Source: Macrostomum hystrix (Eukaryota; Platyhelminthes; Macrostomidae). Taken from it: a stretch of DNA of 64,000 bases. The notes beneath the pieces were generated by a model. The model was not told the origin of the DNA and searched no databases. It saw only the letters and a program-made list of their open reading frames with translations. The stretch lies in NCBI GenBank assembly GCA_950097015.1, contig CATNEN010000003.1:62001-126000 (forward strand), written 5' to 3'. Position 1 is the first letter of the stretch. Each line of letters opens with the position of its first letter. This document shows, one piece after another, positions 21,512-31,972 of this stretch. The position numbers and the translations under genes are program-made.

Positions 21512-22541
21512 TGCCTTGCAAAGTCAGACGAAGCTACGAGTATATATTTCGTCCACACACCACACCGCCCACCCACCCCTAATCTCTTCACGTAGACAGC
21601 CCTAGCGAGTTTTATGACCCCGTGCAAACCAAAGCAACACAGCCCCCAGTTCAGTCTTTGTCTTAGCTTAGCCCAGCCCAGGGATCTAAATTTTGTCTCA
21701 CGTTCCCCTTACTGCGTCCTCATTGGCTGAACCATGGATGAAAGAGACAACCTGGATAGTCAAACCCCTCTCAATGTACACTTAATGCCCGTGCCCTGAG
21801 GCCTCCTTCCCGAACACCGTTCCCTCCCTCCCTCCCCAAGGGCCTACCACCTCCAACTATATTGAACTTTGGGCCATCTTTGGAACTGCCATAGCTTTGC
21901 TCCACATTGGCAGATTTCGTTCAAATTTCACACAATTATTTCCGAACTATTGATCTCTCTACCTGTAAAATTTGAATCGCTCAACTTAGTCAGAGCGGAT
22001 GCTGTGAGGGCCTAAAGATTGGCGGATTTTACACCCTCGGCCCAAGGCAGCGCAGCTGCATGAGTCATCCTGCATTGCCCACCCCCCAACGCAGGGGCTG
22101 TCTCAAGGACAGAAAGCTACCAGCCAATAGGAACTCTCCCAAGATGAACGCCTGGGCTGGTGGGCTGGGGGAAAGGTAGAAAGATAGCGAGGCTTGCCTT
22201 CCATTTACCTAACATTCTCACTCAATTCATTTTATTCTTCCTTATGCGAAGGAAGGCAATCATGTTGCAGTGCAGCATTGCAGTTGCAGTTGCAGTTGCG
22301 GCCACATTGCAAGTCGACAATGTCAACGCTATGACACAAATTCTCATTACGCTGCCTTACCTTCACATTTGAGACGCGTTAGCATAGCAACATGCTCCTG
22401 CTACTGTTACAGACGCTGCTGGCCATATGCAGTTGGAAGATATGCTTTGTGCCCTCCGTTCTGAATCACTGATTGTAGTGAGACCAAATTGTTGCTTGTG
22501 AGAGACATCCTGGACAACGTCATAGCAAACTGTCCAGCAGC

Positions 22542-22600
22542 TGGCAAACTTCTGGCTGGCAAACCTCTCGGCTGGCAACCTTCCGGCTGGCAAACCTCGT
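22542..22600. repeat. Right terminal array, inverted copy of the left array
   Basis: About four units of the same 16-bp family in opposite orientation (CTGGCTGGCAAAC type). Its outer end is the reverse complement of the left array's outer end, which is what defines the element's termini. Confidence 0.85.
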
Positions 22601-22602
22601 AC

Positions 22603-23231
22603 TCCCCAAGGAAATTGAAACCGTGCTTACAAAATTTTATGGTGGCGAGTCTGACAGCTTCGAGGCCATAAACACATTCCACGCAAGGAAGCGCGGAGAG
22701 AACGAGACGCTACGCGAGCTGTGCTTTAACCTGAGGCTGCTTCATCAGAAGGCCAGGCCGAACGATTCAACACAGCAGTGAGATCGGGACGTGCGTTTCA
22801 AGCTTCTGCACCTGCTCAATCCTGACATCCGCGACAGCCTTTTAAAGGCAGAGGACGCGGAGACTTGCAGCCTGGAGTCTATGCTGCAGCGGGCAGCCCG
22901 ACTGGAAGGTCTGGTAGGGCGACCATCAGTTACAGCAGTCAAGGCTGTTGGCGCCACTACTACGGAAATTCATGCGACATCTGACCGCCTCGATCGGCTG
23001 GAGCGGTGCATGGAGGAGCTCATCGCCAGGGTCAGCGTGCAGCCAGGCAGCGATCCTCGGCGACGCCGGCGGCAACGAGCAGGCGCCTGCTTCAGCTGCG
23101 GTCAGCCCGGGCACCTGGCAGCTCATTGTCGCCAGCGCGAGAAGAAGCTGGGCCCAATCATCTGTCACAACTGCTCAGGGAAGGGGCACAAAGCCTCCGT
23201 CTGCCCATCCAAGGCACAGGGAAACTTCTAA
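22603..23231 (+). pseudogene. Gypsy 1 gag (C-terminal part)
   Basis: The frame begins directly at the MULE end: EIETVLTKFYGGESDSF and FHARKRGENETLRELCFNLR are capsid C-terminal features of gypsy gag. A TGA at 22779-22781 interrupts it. It then runs open through LLHLLNPDIRDSLLKAED to two CCHC knuckles, CFSCGQPGHLAAHC and CHNCSGKGHKASVC. It ends at 23231. Roughly the first 100-200 residues of a normal gag are missing. Confidence 0.85.
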
Positions 23232-23239
23232 GGGTTGGT

Positions 23240-26200
23240 GCGACGGGTGCGGGACCCACACCAACCCACAGGAGCAATCCCGTTCTGCATGCTATTTTTA
23301 TTCCTGGCCTAGCGAATGGCATGCCGTGCCGGTGGCTGCTGGACACCGGAGCGCAGACATCTCTTATCAGCGACATCGCTGTGAGATCGCTTGGGGTCAG
23401 CAACGACCTGAAACCAGCAGAGGTTAGACCGGTATCGGTGGATGGCACCACCCTCGAGCTGCTGGGCAGTACAAGCCTGTCGGTGCGACTGGGCAAGCAG
23501 CTGACCAGCCATCTCGAAGTGCTGGTGGTGAAAGGAATTCGGCCTGACTTCATCCTTGGAATGGACTTCATCAGCAGGATGGCTTCATCGCAATTTAGCA
23601 TCGACCAGAAGGCCCAGTCGGTTACCTTTGACAAGGCTTCCGTCCCGTTCAACAGCACCGAGTCTGAACGAGGAGTGTCGTCCTGCTGCATGGTTCCCAC
23701 GGTGCTCATCGCCCGAGTTCAAGACGCTGTTGTCGTGCCGCCGAGAGCGACGAAGGTTGTCAAGGTGGCAATCGAAACAAAGCAGGCCCAGGGCATTTTC
23801 GAACCTTCCCAGGAGTTCGTTGACAAAACTGGAGTGCTTCCCTGCCGAGTGTTCGCAGTGTCTTCGAACGATGGAAGAATCCCAGTGCGGGTGTGCAACC
23901 TGGGATGCACTCCAGTCACGCTGTACTCCAACCAGAACATCGAAACCTTCGAGAGCGCCGATATCGTCGAGGAGGACGATGACTTGCACGACTGGCGAGG
24001 CCCTGCGGACCAATTCAACATCAACCCGGATCTGCCAGCAGTCGACGGCGACCGACTAAAGGCTCTGCTGGCACAGTTCGCCGATGTGGTCTCGGCACAC
24101 GAATTCGACGTAGGGACGAGTGGCGCTGCACAACACAAGATCGAGCTGGAAGACTGCGCACATCCGATTCGTCAGCGATCCCGTCGTGTGCCGCACGCCT
24201 TTAGGAAGCAAGTGGACGAGAAGCTTGCTCAAATGCAAAAACATGGCGTCATCGAGCCGTCTTCAAGCCCATGGGCCAGCAATCTCATGATCGTCAGGAA
24301 GAAGAACAATGACATCCGAGTCTGCGTAGACTGGCGAGCGCTAAACAGCCTCACTGTCAAGGATGCTCACCCGCTGCCGCACTTGCACCAGGCACTCGAC
24401 TCCCTGGCTGGATGCACCTGGTTTTCTACCATCGACATGCGCCAAGGCTTCCTCCAGGTGGAAGTCAGGGAGGAGGACCGGCCGTTAACTGCTTTCTACA
24501 CTCCGAGCGGCTTGATGCAGTTCAGGAAAATGGGATTTGGCATGTGTAATGCGCCAACAACCTATCAGCGCATGATGGAACTCATTATGACAGGGCTCAG
24601 CTGGGAGGAGGTCATCGCCTATATCATAATCTTCAACAAGGACTTCGGGAGTCATCTCCAGTCGTTGTCCAATGTTCTTCAGCGTCTATGATCCGCCAAA
24701 CTGAAGCTGAACCCTGGCAAGAGCTTCTTCGCCTATCGGAAGGTCACCTACCTGGGCCACGAGGTTTCCGAGAGCGGCATCGCACCGTCGGCAGAGAAGG
24801 TCAAGGCGATTGGACAGATGCCAGACCCGCGGTCGGACCAGGACGTCCGGTGCATCCTCGGCATGCTGAGCTTCTATCGCCGGTTTATTTGTGACCAACT
24901 TCTCCGACATCGCCCAGGCTCCCGTGCTCCAGCTGCCAGACTTCAATCGACCCGTTACCATCAGCTGTGACAGCAGTGCCGTTGCTTTGGGTGCGGTGCT
25001 CAGCCAGGAGCGAGACGGCGAGGATCTGCCGGTGGCCTATGCCTCCAGAACGCTGAGCAAGGCCGAGCGCAACTACAGCACCACGGACCGAGAGCTCCTG
25101 GCCGTGGTATGGAGTCTCAAGCAGTTTCGAATGTACCTGAGTAATAGCCGCCGTATCCAGGTGTACACCGACCACAAGCCGATCATCGGGCTGCTGAACA
25201 CCTGTGGACGGTTGGCGCGCTGGCTGCAGCTCATCTAGGAGTTTCCGCTGGAGATCCTTTACCGACCTGGCAAGGAGAACATCGTGCCGGACGCTCTCAG
25301 CCGAGCAGCCGCGGTACTGCAATTTAAGACCGCCAACCTGCCGGAAGAGCAAGGCCTGGACCAGATTCTACACGCGGCCCGTCAGGCGATGCTACAGCCC
25401 GACTTCCAGGTCCCTGCTGCTGTGAGTTCGGCGGTTCACAGACTGATGCCTGGCCAGTCGATGTCACCGGCCGGCGCGCTGCTTCACAACGGGCTGCCAG
25501 TGATTCCTCAGCACATGCGTGCGGAGCTGCTGCAACAGGCGCATGACCTGCCTAGCGCCGGGCATCTCGGACAACGTCGAGTTCTGCGAGCGCTGCAAGC
25601 TCGCGCCTGGTGGCCGGAAATGCGCGAAGACGTGCGAGACTGGGTGCGCAGCTGTACGGTCTGCCAGCGCCGGAAGGGAGCGCCGAAGAGAGCCCGTGCC
25701 GAGCTCGTGCGGCAGCCGTTGCCTGCCCGACCGTGGTCAATCGTGCAGCTTGACATTAAGGGACCCTTGCCGGCCACCGAGTCTGGTAAGCGCTACATTC
25801 TGTGCTTTGTTGACACCTTCTTGAAGTGGGTTGAGGCGGCAGCCCTCAGCTAGATCGACGCCAAGACGGTGGCTGAGGCCCTGGTGACTGCCGTGGTACT
25901 GCGACACAGTGTTCCGGAAGTCGTGCACTCAGACCAGGGTCGGCAGTTCGAGGCCGAGCTGTTCAAGGAGACTTGCGCACTGCTGGGCACAGAGAAGTCG
26001 AGGACATCACCGTTTCATCCCAGTGCAACGGCAACGTCGAGAGGTTCAACCGAACGTTAGGCAACATGCTGTCAGCTTTCTGCGCAGCGAACCAGACCAG
26101 CTGGGACATTCTGCTACCCTACGTTGTGTGGGCTTACAACAGCTCGGCGCACAGCTCTACGGGCGAGTCGCCCTTTAAGATTCTGCGGGGCATGGAGCCG

Positions 26201-26752
26201 CGACAGCCCGCAGACCTCCTGCTCGGTGTCCAAGGGCAACAGGACCTGCCGAGGAGCTGCGAGGACCTCCAGGCAAGAATCCGACGTGGCTTTCAGGTGG
26301 TCCGAGCGAATCTGCAATCAGCTCAGAGCTCTGAGCACGCGTTTTACAACCGAGGCGCCGAGACTGTCGAGTTTAAGGTCGGGGACCTGGTGATGCTGAC
26401 GAACGAGGCGATGAAGCGCGGCCAGTGCAAGTCTCTATCGAACAGGTGGTCCGGCCCGTACACCATCCTCAAGAAGGTCGGCCCCGTGAACTACCGAGTG
26501 CGCTCCGAGAACGGCAGGCATAAATTATTGTTGCACCATGATCGAATGAAGCCGTTCGTCAGCCGAACTGACAACGCAGCGACCCAGCCGGCTGCCCTGC
26601 CAGCAGCCGCTGACGCGAGCCACGACCCGGAGCTGGACGGCCCTGGCACCTGGGAGTTGCTGCGCGAGCCCGCGGCTGGCGAGTGTCAGGGAGGGCCCCT
26701 TCGCTTAGGAAGGCAGCGGCGACCTCCAGACTATTTCAGAGCGTCTTGGTAG
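23240..26752 (+). pseudogene. Gypsy 1 pol: protease, RT, RNase H, integrase (broken)
   Basis: Protease: CRWLLDTGAQTSLIS (about 23330). RT: VIEPSSSPWASNLMIVRKKN, VCVDWRALNSLTV, TIDMRQGFLQVEV and FGMCNAPTTYQRMM. The catalytic box should read YLDD but the sequence goes VIAY then IIIFNKDF, so the three residues L-D-D are missing in frame near 24621. Stops: TGA 24689-24691, TAG 25236-25238, TAG 25851-25853. Frameshifts lie near 24885 and 25990. RNase H: CDSSAVALGAVLSQ, YSTTDRELLAVVWSLKQFR, VYTDHKPIIGLL. Integrase: HDLPSAGHLGQRRVLRAL-x-CTVC finger, VQLDIKGPLP, VHSDQGRQFEAELF, YNSSAHSSTGESPF, and a C-terminal GDLVMLTNEA module. Confidence 0.92.
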
Positions 26753-26878
26753 CCAAGTTAGGTACTGAGTGACAGGGACTGTAGTTTTTGGACTATTTTT
26801 TATGCATTTTGAATTTTTTTTCGTTGTGTTTTCTTGCCTTTTTGTTGCTTACCTTGCGCTTTTCTTGGGGGAGAGTAA

Positions 26879-27096
26879 TGTGGGGTTCCTGCGTAGCGTG
26901 CTGTGCGTTGGCTCGTCTTGTCTGATTGGTCTAAATGTACGTGGCGTCGGCCTTTCACCCGCTTCGGGGTGGGGCTGGCTTTAGCCTATTTTATTATTCA
27001 TCGTGCTCATCACTGCCCTGCTCGTATATATTGAATCGTTATGCCAAATAAACTCGTGCGTACTTTCTGACAATCTAAATTTCGCCGGCTCTTACA
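26879..27096 (+). repeat. 3' LTR of gypsy 1
   Basis: It follows a polypurine tract (GGGGGAGAG, 26867-26875), starts TGTGGGGTTCC and ends CTCTTACA, giving TG...CA ends over 218 bp. It contains an AATAAA at about 27046. No 5' partner is in the window, so the boundaries rest on these signals alone. Confidence 0.65.
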
Positions 27097-27125
27097 GTTG
27101 TTTTTTCTTATAATCGGACTTAGCG

Positions 27126-27292
27126 TTTAGTTGCTACTGCTTGAATTATTTAATAAACCGTTTTTCTTCCGTTTGGTTGTTATTGCTTGAATTTATAAAC
27201 TGTTTTTATTCTATTTAGTTGTCACAGCTTTCATTCAAAAACAGTTTTTTGTATTTGGTTGTCACAGCTTTAATTTATGAACAGTTTTCTTT
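27126..27292. repeat. Four ~42-bp imperfect tandem units
   Basis: Successive units start TTAGTTGCTACTGCTT, TTTGGTTGTTATTGCTT, TTTAGTTGTCACAGCTT and TTTGGTTGTCACAGCTT and end in AAACCGTTTTT/AACAGTTTT. Confidence 0.7.
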
Positions 27293-28051
27293 GTCACACT
27301 ATTGCCACAACCTACAATTATTATTAATTTTTCAATTCTTTTCAGGATTTCTAGTCATGTAATCTGTGTTGCGGCCCTTAGCAGCCTTTCTACATCATTT
27401 TTACTTTTTCAAGGAGTACTGTCTCAGCATATCTGTTAAACAGCATATCCAATACGAAGGTATATGTCTTTATGTGTATAGCTAAGGGTATCTTTTCTGC
27501 AGTTATTTTCTTTTTAATCAAATATTGTTTTTCTGCTTAACTATTAAAAAAAAATACTTTGTTAAATCGAAATTAAAATCTTCATTTTTTAATAACAAAA
27601 ATTTTACTGTTTACTATTTACACAAAGTTATAACACAAACTTTTTAAAGAACGGCTTTTCACTGTCTTCATACCTTATGTTTTAGGGACATGGTGTCTAG
27701 TGCGTTAGAGAGTTATGTAACAAATGTTTAATATTTAATATTTCGCTTTATTTAGCCACGAAACGTAAGCCACTAGAATATACACTATACAGCTTGCTAA
27801 GAATGTTCAGCTTTCATGAGGAAATAATATCGTGCTATATCGAATTAGCAAGCGAAATGCGCGCGTATTTTCAATACAATATGCTATAGAATGAACGTAT
27901 TTTAATCACATTGTACGCACGCAGTAAAATATGCGTGTGAATTGCGCGTCATATACGTATATCTACGTTGATTCCGCGTATTTTAGCGCGTAAGTGACGC
28001 GCGTTTAACACGCATAGTTCAACACGCGTATCCCACCATTATAAGAAACGC

Positions 28052-28086
28052 GCGTATACACAGCGTTAGTTACACTGTGTATACGC
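28052..28086. repeat. 12-bp perfect inverted repeat in CG-rich cluster
   Basis: GCGTATACACAG and its reverse complement are separated by 11 nt, inside a 290-bp stretch dense in CGCG. It resembles sequence at 13750-13870 and may be a MITE family. Confidence 0.6.
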
Positions 28087-28316
28087 TCGTACGCTCGCAC
28101 TCTATGCGCGTGGAACGCGCAGTTTACGCGCATGAGCTTTGTCTGGGATAGAAATACACAATACAAAAAACGTGAAAAGTTTTGAAAACTTACTTCAATA
28201 TTAAACTTTATACACGCACGTAATCAGAGAAAGCTCATTGGCAAGAGCTAAATGCTCGAGTTTAAAAGACAGGCTTAGAAAATCTGAAGGCAATTTGGAA
28301 AAATTAATGCGAAGGT

Positions 28317-29802
28317 CTACTCTATTAGATTATCGCCTTGCTTTGCGTCAGCGGTTGTTGAAACTATCAGCGAGGAGGCCGGCGCTGATTGAGCACGAAA
28401 AAAGTGCACGACTCTAATTCCACGCTCGGTTGCCCAATCGCCAGCTGAGAACCTTTCGTCCAATAGAAACGGCTGGTACACCAATAGGCGGTGATCTACA
28501 AGTTGGCTATTCGGCCAGTCAGAACCAGGATCGGATACCCAACGTGGCCGCATACCGACAACGTGCTGAGCTAGACGACGTGCTGCCTCTGCTGCTTCCA
28601 CAGCAGCTTTGCCCTTTCTCCGGTGCATGTCACTGCAGCCAGGATGCAGCTGTTGGTAAGCCACACCAGCCGCATATCGAGCAAATGTTATTTCAGGGTT
28701 GAACTGATAGCCGCCCGAGTTAGTGTTATGAGACCTGCGATAACGTAATTTAGTACGACAGAGTTAGTAGGCTACATAGATTATCTGAAGCGAGCAGACA
28801 TAGTCAAGAATGGCAAGCTAAAAGGTCATACAGTAAACGGAATTTGATATCGACCTAGTTTCAAGAGAGACAATATCACACTTATTTCGCAATAATAACA
28901 CGCACGTACCTACCTAGAAAGAGGCTTTTGGTGTAGGAGCCAGCTTTCGGTTAGTGGGTGGCAGTACACGGCAAGACTAGCTCCGGGCGGGGCCGTAAAG
29001 GCTAGCCCACGGGCTAATGTTAAGCGTTCACCAATACGTGACGCAGTCTCGGCTAAAAGGTCGGCTAAAGTACAACCCACTGTTTCAGCTTTTTCGGTAG
29101 TCAATTCCAATCCTAGAAGGTGCTGAGGTGGCACAATTACTGACAATGGCCGCGGAGAACTCGTTTCCTGGGCAGTGTGAGTAGCAAGCAGAACTTGGCA
29201 GGCAGTGCTGAGTAATTGTTGAAATAGCTGATTTCGAGCAGCGAATCCTGTTTGGCAGCGCAGTTCCACAACCACAGCTGCAGATTGCTGTAGAGGGGCT
29301 GGCTTCCTGTTTAACAGAGTTTGACTTAATTAACTACAATTTGTTATTTGTTTTTAAGCTCGACGTAGTTGCGTAAAGATCAGTTACATACCGTAAAACT
29401 CATGATTTTAAGTTAGTATTCAACAAACAAGTAATGCAAAAACAAAATCAATAGACCAAATGCCACTTACTGTGTTGCCGCCTGCTGCTGCTTCTGCTGT
29501 AAAACGGAAACGCCTAAAAGTCCGTGTCTCACCGGCTTTTTATTTTTCTGCTGCTGAGCTGTCTGCTTAAAATCCATATTCGCACTATTGATAATATGTT
29601 CCACCGATACCCCATCTGTGTGGGTTTTCACCCTCTTAAGCCAGTCGACAGCGGCTTGAACGTCATGTCCGCAGGCGGCAATGGCTTGACGACAATCAAG
29701 CACAGACCGGCCGGTAAGTTGACGCAGCTGTCGAAGCCACCAGCCGCCATTTCCGCCACCGCTTACAGCAGCGCTGGATAGTGCATAGATAGTAAAGCGC
29801 AT
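28317..29802 (-). CDS. TSFM: Mitochondrial elongation factor Ts
   Basis: Three exons on the minus strand: 29802-29471, 29306-28914, 28734-28317, with GT/AG introns of 164 and 179 bp that preserve frame; 380 residues. EF-Ts recycles mitochondrial EF-Tu by GDP/GTP exchange. The N-terminal UBA-like domain reads LRQLRQLTGRSVLDCRQAIAACGHDV, matching the LRKKTG...CKKAL signature. Exon 2 starts the core with VVVELRCQTGFAARN (VEVNCETDFVARN in the family). Exon 3 has ARRLAQHVVGMRPRWV, VYQPFLLDERFSAGDW and IRVVHFF, which match the C-terminal repeat. The start MRFTIYALSSAAV is Ser/Ala-rich with one Arg, compatible with a targeting sequence. The key Asp-Phe of TDFV is Gly-Phe here (TGF), a divergence at the EF-Tu contact. 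No frame breaks. Confidence 0.93.
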
Positions 29803-30537
29803 TTCGTTAGTAGGTTATGCGAGAAGCTTATCGCTAATTGTATCGCACACTGAAAGCGGCGGATTTGAATGCTTGATTGACGTCAGAATTCAACTAATCG
29901 CACTGCTTCGCACAAACTGTTATTGATACGAGCGTACTTAATATATACTACTCGTATTTTTCAGGTTCTCTTAAGTGAAATACTACAAATCGAATCAAGC
30001 GAACCCAAACAAGTGAAAACATAGATGTACCGTAAGAAACCTACAGACCCATAAGTATACGGTCGTTAGATAAAAATACTTTTACTTGACACATTTTGCA
30101 GAACATATCAAAATTTAGAAATGCAACCAAACGATGACATGAGTGAAATACGAGTAACTAACGTATAACAAATAACAAGTTTAATTTATCAATTCAATGC
30201 AATAAGTTGGCGATGATTACTCTTAAACAGACTCTAGGCCAGTTCTACCAGTAAAAAGCATGCGAATCCCTAAGCTCAAATTTAAGGGCAGCAATTCGCA
30301 CAGTCGCGAGATAGGGACAACGTTTAAACTTATCATACGGAGGCTTTTATAGTACGATTTTTTAATCTTTACGAGATTAAATCTCGTAAACACAAAATAA
30401 AGGGTGTCAAGGGATAGGAAACGTCTTACGGTAATTTCAATAAAACTAGTATGGTCTTACAATAAACAATCCAGTGCGATAATGCTGAGCCGCAGCATGT
30501 AAAAATACACCAGAATCTGTTGTCACTCGCTTCTTAC
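29803..30537. other. Spacer between TSFM and ELP5
   Basis: AT-rich; should hold the TSFM promoter and ELP5 3' flank. It contains ACAGACCCATAAGTAT at 30042-30057, a 16-mer repeated upstream of SDHAF3 (37650-37665). No gene seen. Confidence 0.5.
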
Positions 30538-31443
30538 TCAAATACCCAAATCATCGTCCGGATCTTCGTCATCCCAGTCATCCTCCGGCTGTGGAGAATA
30601 GTTGATGCGTGCAATTCCGGCTGAAGCAGTAGTCGTGGCAGCAGCCCCGGATCTATGGTGAGGCAAATCAATGCCTGCACGTTCCTCTGACTCCTCAGGT
30701 GTCATGCCCAGGCGAAAAGAGGCAAGTCCCATGCTGGCTTGTGGATCTGTGGCTTCGGATGGAATCGCCTGTTTGACCTCGTCTTCGGGTTTTTTTGGCA
30801 GTACCAGCAACTTTGCGCTAGGTCGACTGCCAGTATTGTTGTAAAGCAACTGAACTCGTTCGACCGGAACTTTGCCGCTTCGCAAACGGCGCTCAGTCGT
30901 CAAACAGAAGGCACCGCATGCATTGACATCGGATTCAAGCTCACCATAATTGGATTCATCTACATTAACAACAGTATCTGATGCAGCGACCAGCACTTCC
31001 AGATCACTATCATCAACAGAATCCTTAGCAACATAAAGAGCGACTGTGCAGTCCCGCCTGGCAACTAGTTCAGCAGCCAGCTGAAGTAACTGCTCGGTGG
31101 GGAGCAGCTGTAGAAAAGGACCGACAGGCGCCAAAGCGACGAAACCCCTATGGCGACTGGCTGCGAAGGAATCACGAAGCAATCGAGTTTGAGTTTTGGC
31201 AAGATCAGTCTCGAGGTAACTTATGAGTGGCAACTCTTCCCGACAGCCCATTGCACAAAAGAGGCGAGAATCTATGCTTATGTACAAAGCCAGAGTTTGT
31301 CGATTCTCAAAATCTTCGGTTGCAAGTCTCGATAAAGCAGGCGCTAGGCACTCGAGTCGATAATGGGAAGAAGCTAGGCAAGTAATGAGACCTGGTTCAT
31401 ATAGTGCTGCAGCTAGCAGCGTTGGCGATTTATTTAATTTCAT
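30538..31443 (-). CDS. ELP5: Elongator complex protein 5
   Basis: Single-exon frame of 301 residues, about the length of animal ELP5. With ELP4 and ELP6 it forms the RecA-like ring of Elongator, which promotes U34 wobble modification of tRNAs. Visible features: a RecA-like fold pattern without Walker motifs (GFVALAPVGPFLQLLPTEQLLQLA, then DCTVALYVAKDSVDDSDLEVL), VQLLYNNTGSRPSAKL, and the hallmark C-terminus with INYSPQPEDDWDDEDPDDDL-G-I, equivalent to the family's acidic DDLDDDLDI end. The ATG start is at 31443. Identification rests on the tail and overall architecture, since ELP5 evolves quickly. It lies upstream of TSFM on the same strand, 735 bp away, and next to the composite transposon. 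Confidence 0.85.
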   Translation of the reverse strand: MKLNKSPTLLAAALYEPGLITCLASSHYRLECLAPALSRLATEDFENRQTLALYISIDSRLFCAMGCREELPLISYLETDLAKTQTRLLRDSFAASRHRGFVALAPVGPFLQLLPTEQLLQLAAELVARRDCTVALYVAKDSVDDSDLEVLVAASDTVVNVDESNYGELESDVNACGAFCLTTERRLRSGKVPVERVQLLYNNTGSRPSAKLLVLPKKPEDEVKQAIPSEATDPQASMGLASFRLGMTPEESEERAGIDLPHHRSGAAATTTASAGIARINYSPQPEDDWDDEDPDDDLGI

Positions 31444-31553
31444 TTAAGGCTGGAAATGTCGTTGAAACATGATTTATATAATTCATATTATTCAAGTATA
31501 TATAGTACTTCAGACTCAAAAGCCTAGGTCCTATTTGATTGCGTATTTGCGTA

Positions 31554-31635
31554 GGGTGTCCCAGAAATAGCGGGAAAAATCGATGCACAGGCAAACTGGT
31601 GAAACATATTTTATTGAAACTCACGTCACTGATAA
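31554..31635 (+). repeat. Left 82-bp terminal inverted repeat
   Basis: Starts GGGTGTCCCAGAAATAG and ends ACTCACGTCACTGATAA. Pairs with 36102-36183 with a single mismatch. Confidence 0.9.
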
Positions 31636-31767
31636 GTATATAATCTCTCCCGTTTATTCATTTATCTGTGGCCTTCAGAACGACTGAGAACTTGTTTCTC
31701 GAGAGAAACGAGTTTGAAGTCGTTCTGGCCATAGACAACTGCCCGGGGCAAGTCGGGGGATAAATAT

Positions 31768-31885
31768 ACCATTAATACCCATGCTTTAAGGGCGTTAATG
31801 GAAAATCAGAGGGCGCCGTCAGGCGCCCGAGGAATTTTCATTGACGCCCGCAAAGCTTGGGTATCAATTTTATTGTACCATAGAC
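31768..31885. repeat. ~118-bp imperfect palindrome
   Basis: Nested arms: ATTAATACCCATGCTTT against AAAGCTTGGGTATCAAT, GGGCGTTAATGGAAAAT against ATTTTCATTGACGCCC, and a perfect core GGGCGCC-GTCA-GGCGCCC (31811-31828). It ends in ACCATAGAC (31877-31885). A further copy of the outer arm (AAAGCATGGGTACTAAT) sits at 35795-35811, right after gypsy 2, in inverted orientation. Confidence 0.75.
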
Positions 31886-31926
31886 GTTTTTGCCCAAGCT
31901 ATACTTTCAGAGTCAGATACAGGGGT

Positions 31927-31972
31927 GTGGGGGCAGAGCCCCCACTTCGGGGTGTGGGGGCGAAGCCCCCAC
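31927..31972. repeat. Two adjacent GC-rich hairpins
   Basis: GTGGGGGC-AGA-GCCCCCAC (31927-31945) and GTGGGGGC-GAA-GCCCCCAC (31954-31972), perfect 8-bp arms, separated by TTCGGGGT. They stand out in AT-rich DNA and are followed by ACCATAGAC at 31978. Confidence 0.8.

Larger units (their letters stand above)
18970..22600 (-). mobile_element. MULE DNA transposon with tandem-repeat terminal arrays
   Basis: A 3.6-kb unit bounded on the left by TACGAGGTTTGCCAGCC (18970) and on the right by its reverse complement (ending 22600). The outermost 30 or so bp match almost exactly in inverted orientation and continue into arrays of about 16-bp units on both sides. Between them is a FLYWCH-plus-MULE transposase gene on the minus strand (21511-20061) with frame breaks, and noncoding AT-rich sequence. 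I did not find a convincing 8-10 bp target duplication. Its right end abuts a 5'-truncated gypsy gag, so the transposon or a later deletion removed the start of that element. Confidence 0.8.
22601..27096 (+). mobile_element. Ty3/gypsy element 1, 5'-truncated, with 3' LTR
   Basis: Order on the plus strand: partial gag with two zinc knuckles, protease, RT, RNase H, zinc-binding integrase, then a purine tract (26867-26875) and an LTR (26879-27096). The 5' LTR and gag N-terminus are missing at the MULE boundary. Five or more stops and frameshifts break the polyprotein, and the RT active site is deleted. GC content is far higher than in the flanks. The integrase includes the HHCC finger and the DDE core. 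No env-like gene is present. Confidence 0.92.
27097..28316. other. AT-rich intergenic DNA with a short tandem repeat and a CG-rich motif cluster
   Basis: 27126-27292 holds about four diverged ~42-bp units (TTTGGTTGTCACAGCTTTAAT... with AACAGTTTT ends). 27850-28140 is crowded with ACGCG/CGCGT words and a 12-bp perfect inverted repeat GCGTATACACAG at 28052-28063 and 28075-28086. No gene seen. Confidence 0.55.

Noticed and set aside
22160-22540. Frames with GCAGTTGCAGTTGCAG repeats as a small gene
   Set aside because: Low-complexity noncoding interior of the MULE.
31430-31624. 64-codon minus frame crossing the left 82-bp repeat
   Set aside because: Runs through a terminal repeat and ELP5 upstream DNA with no protein similarity.
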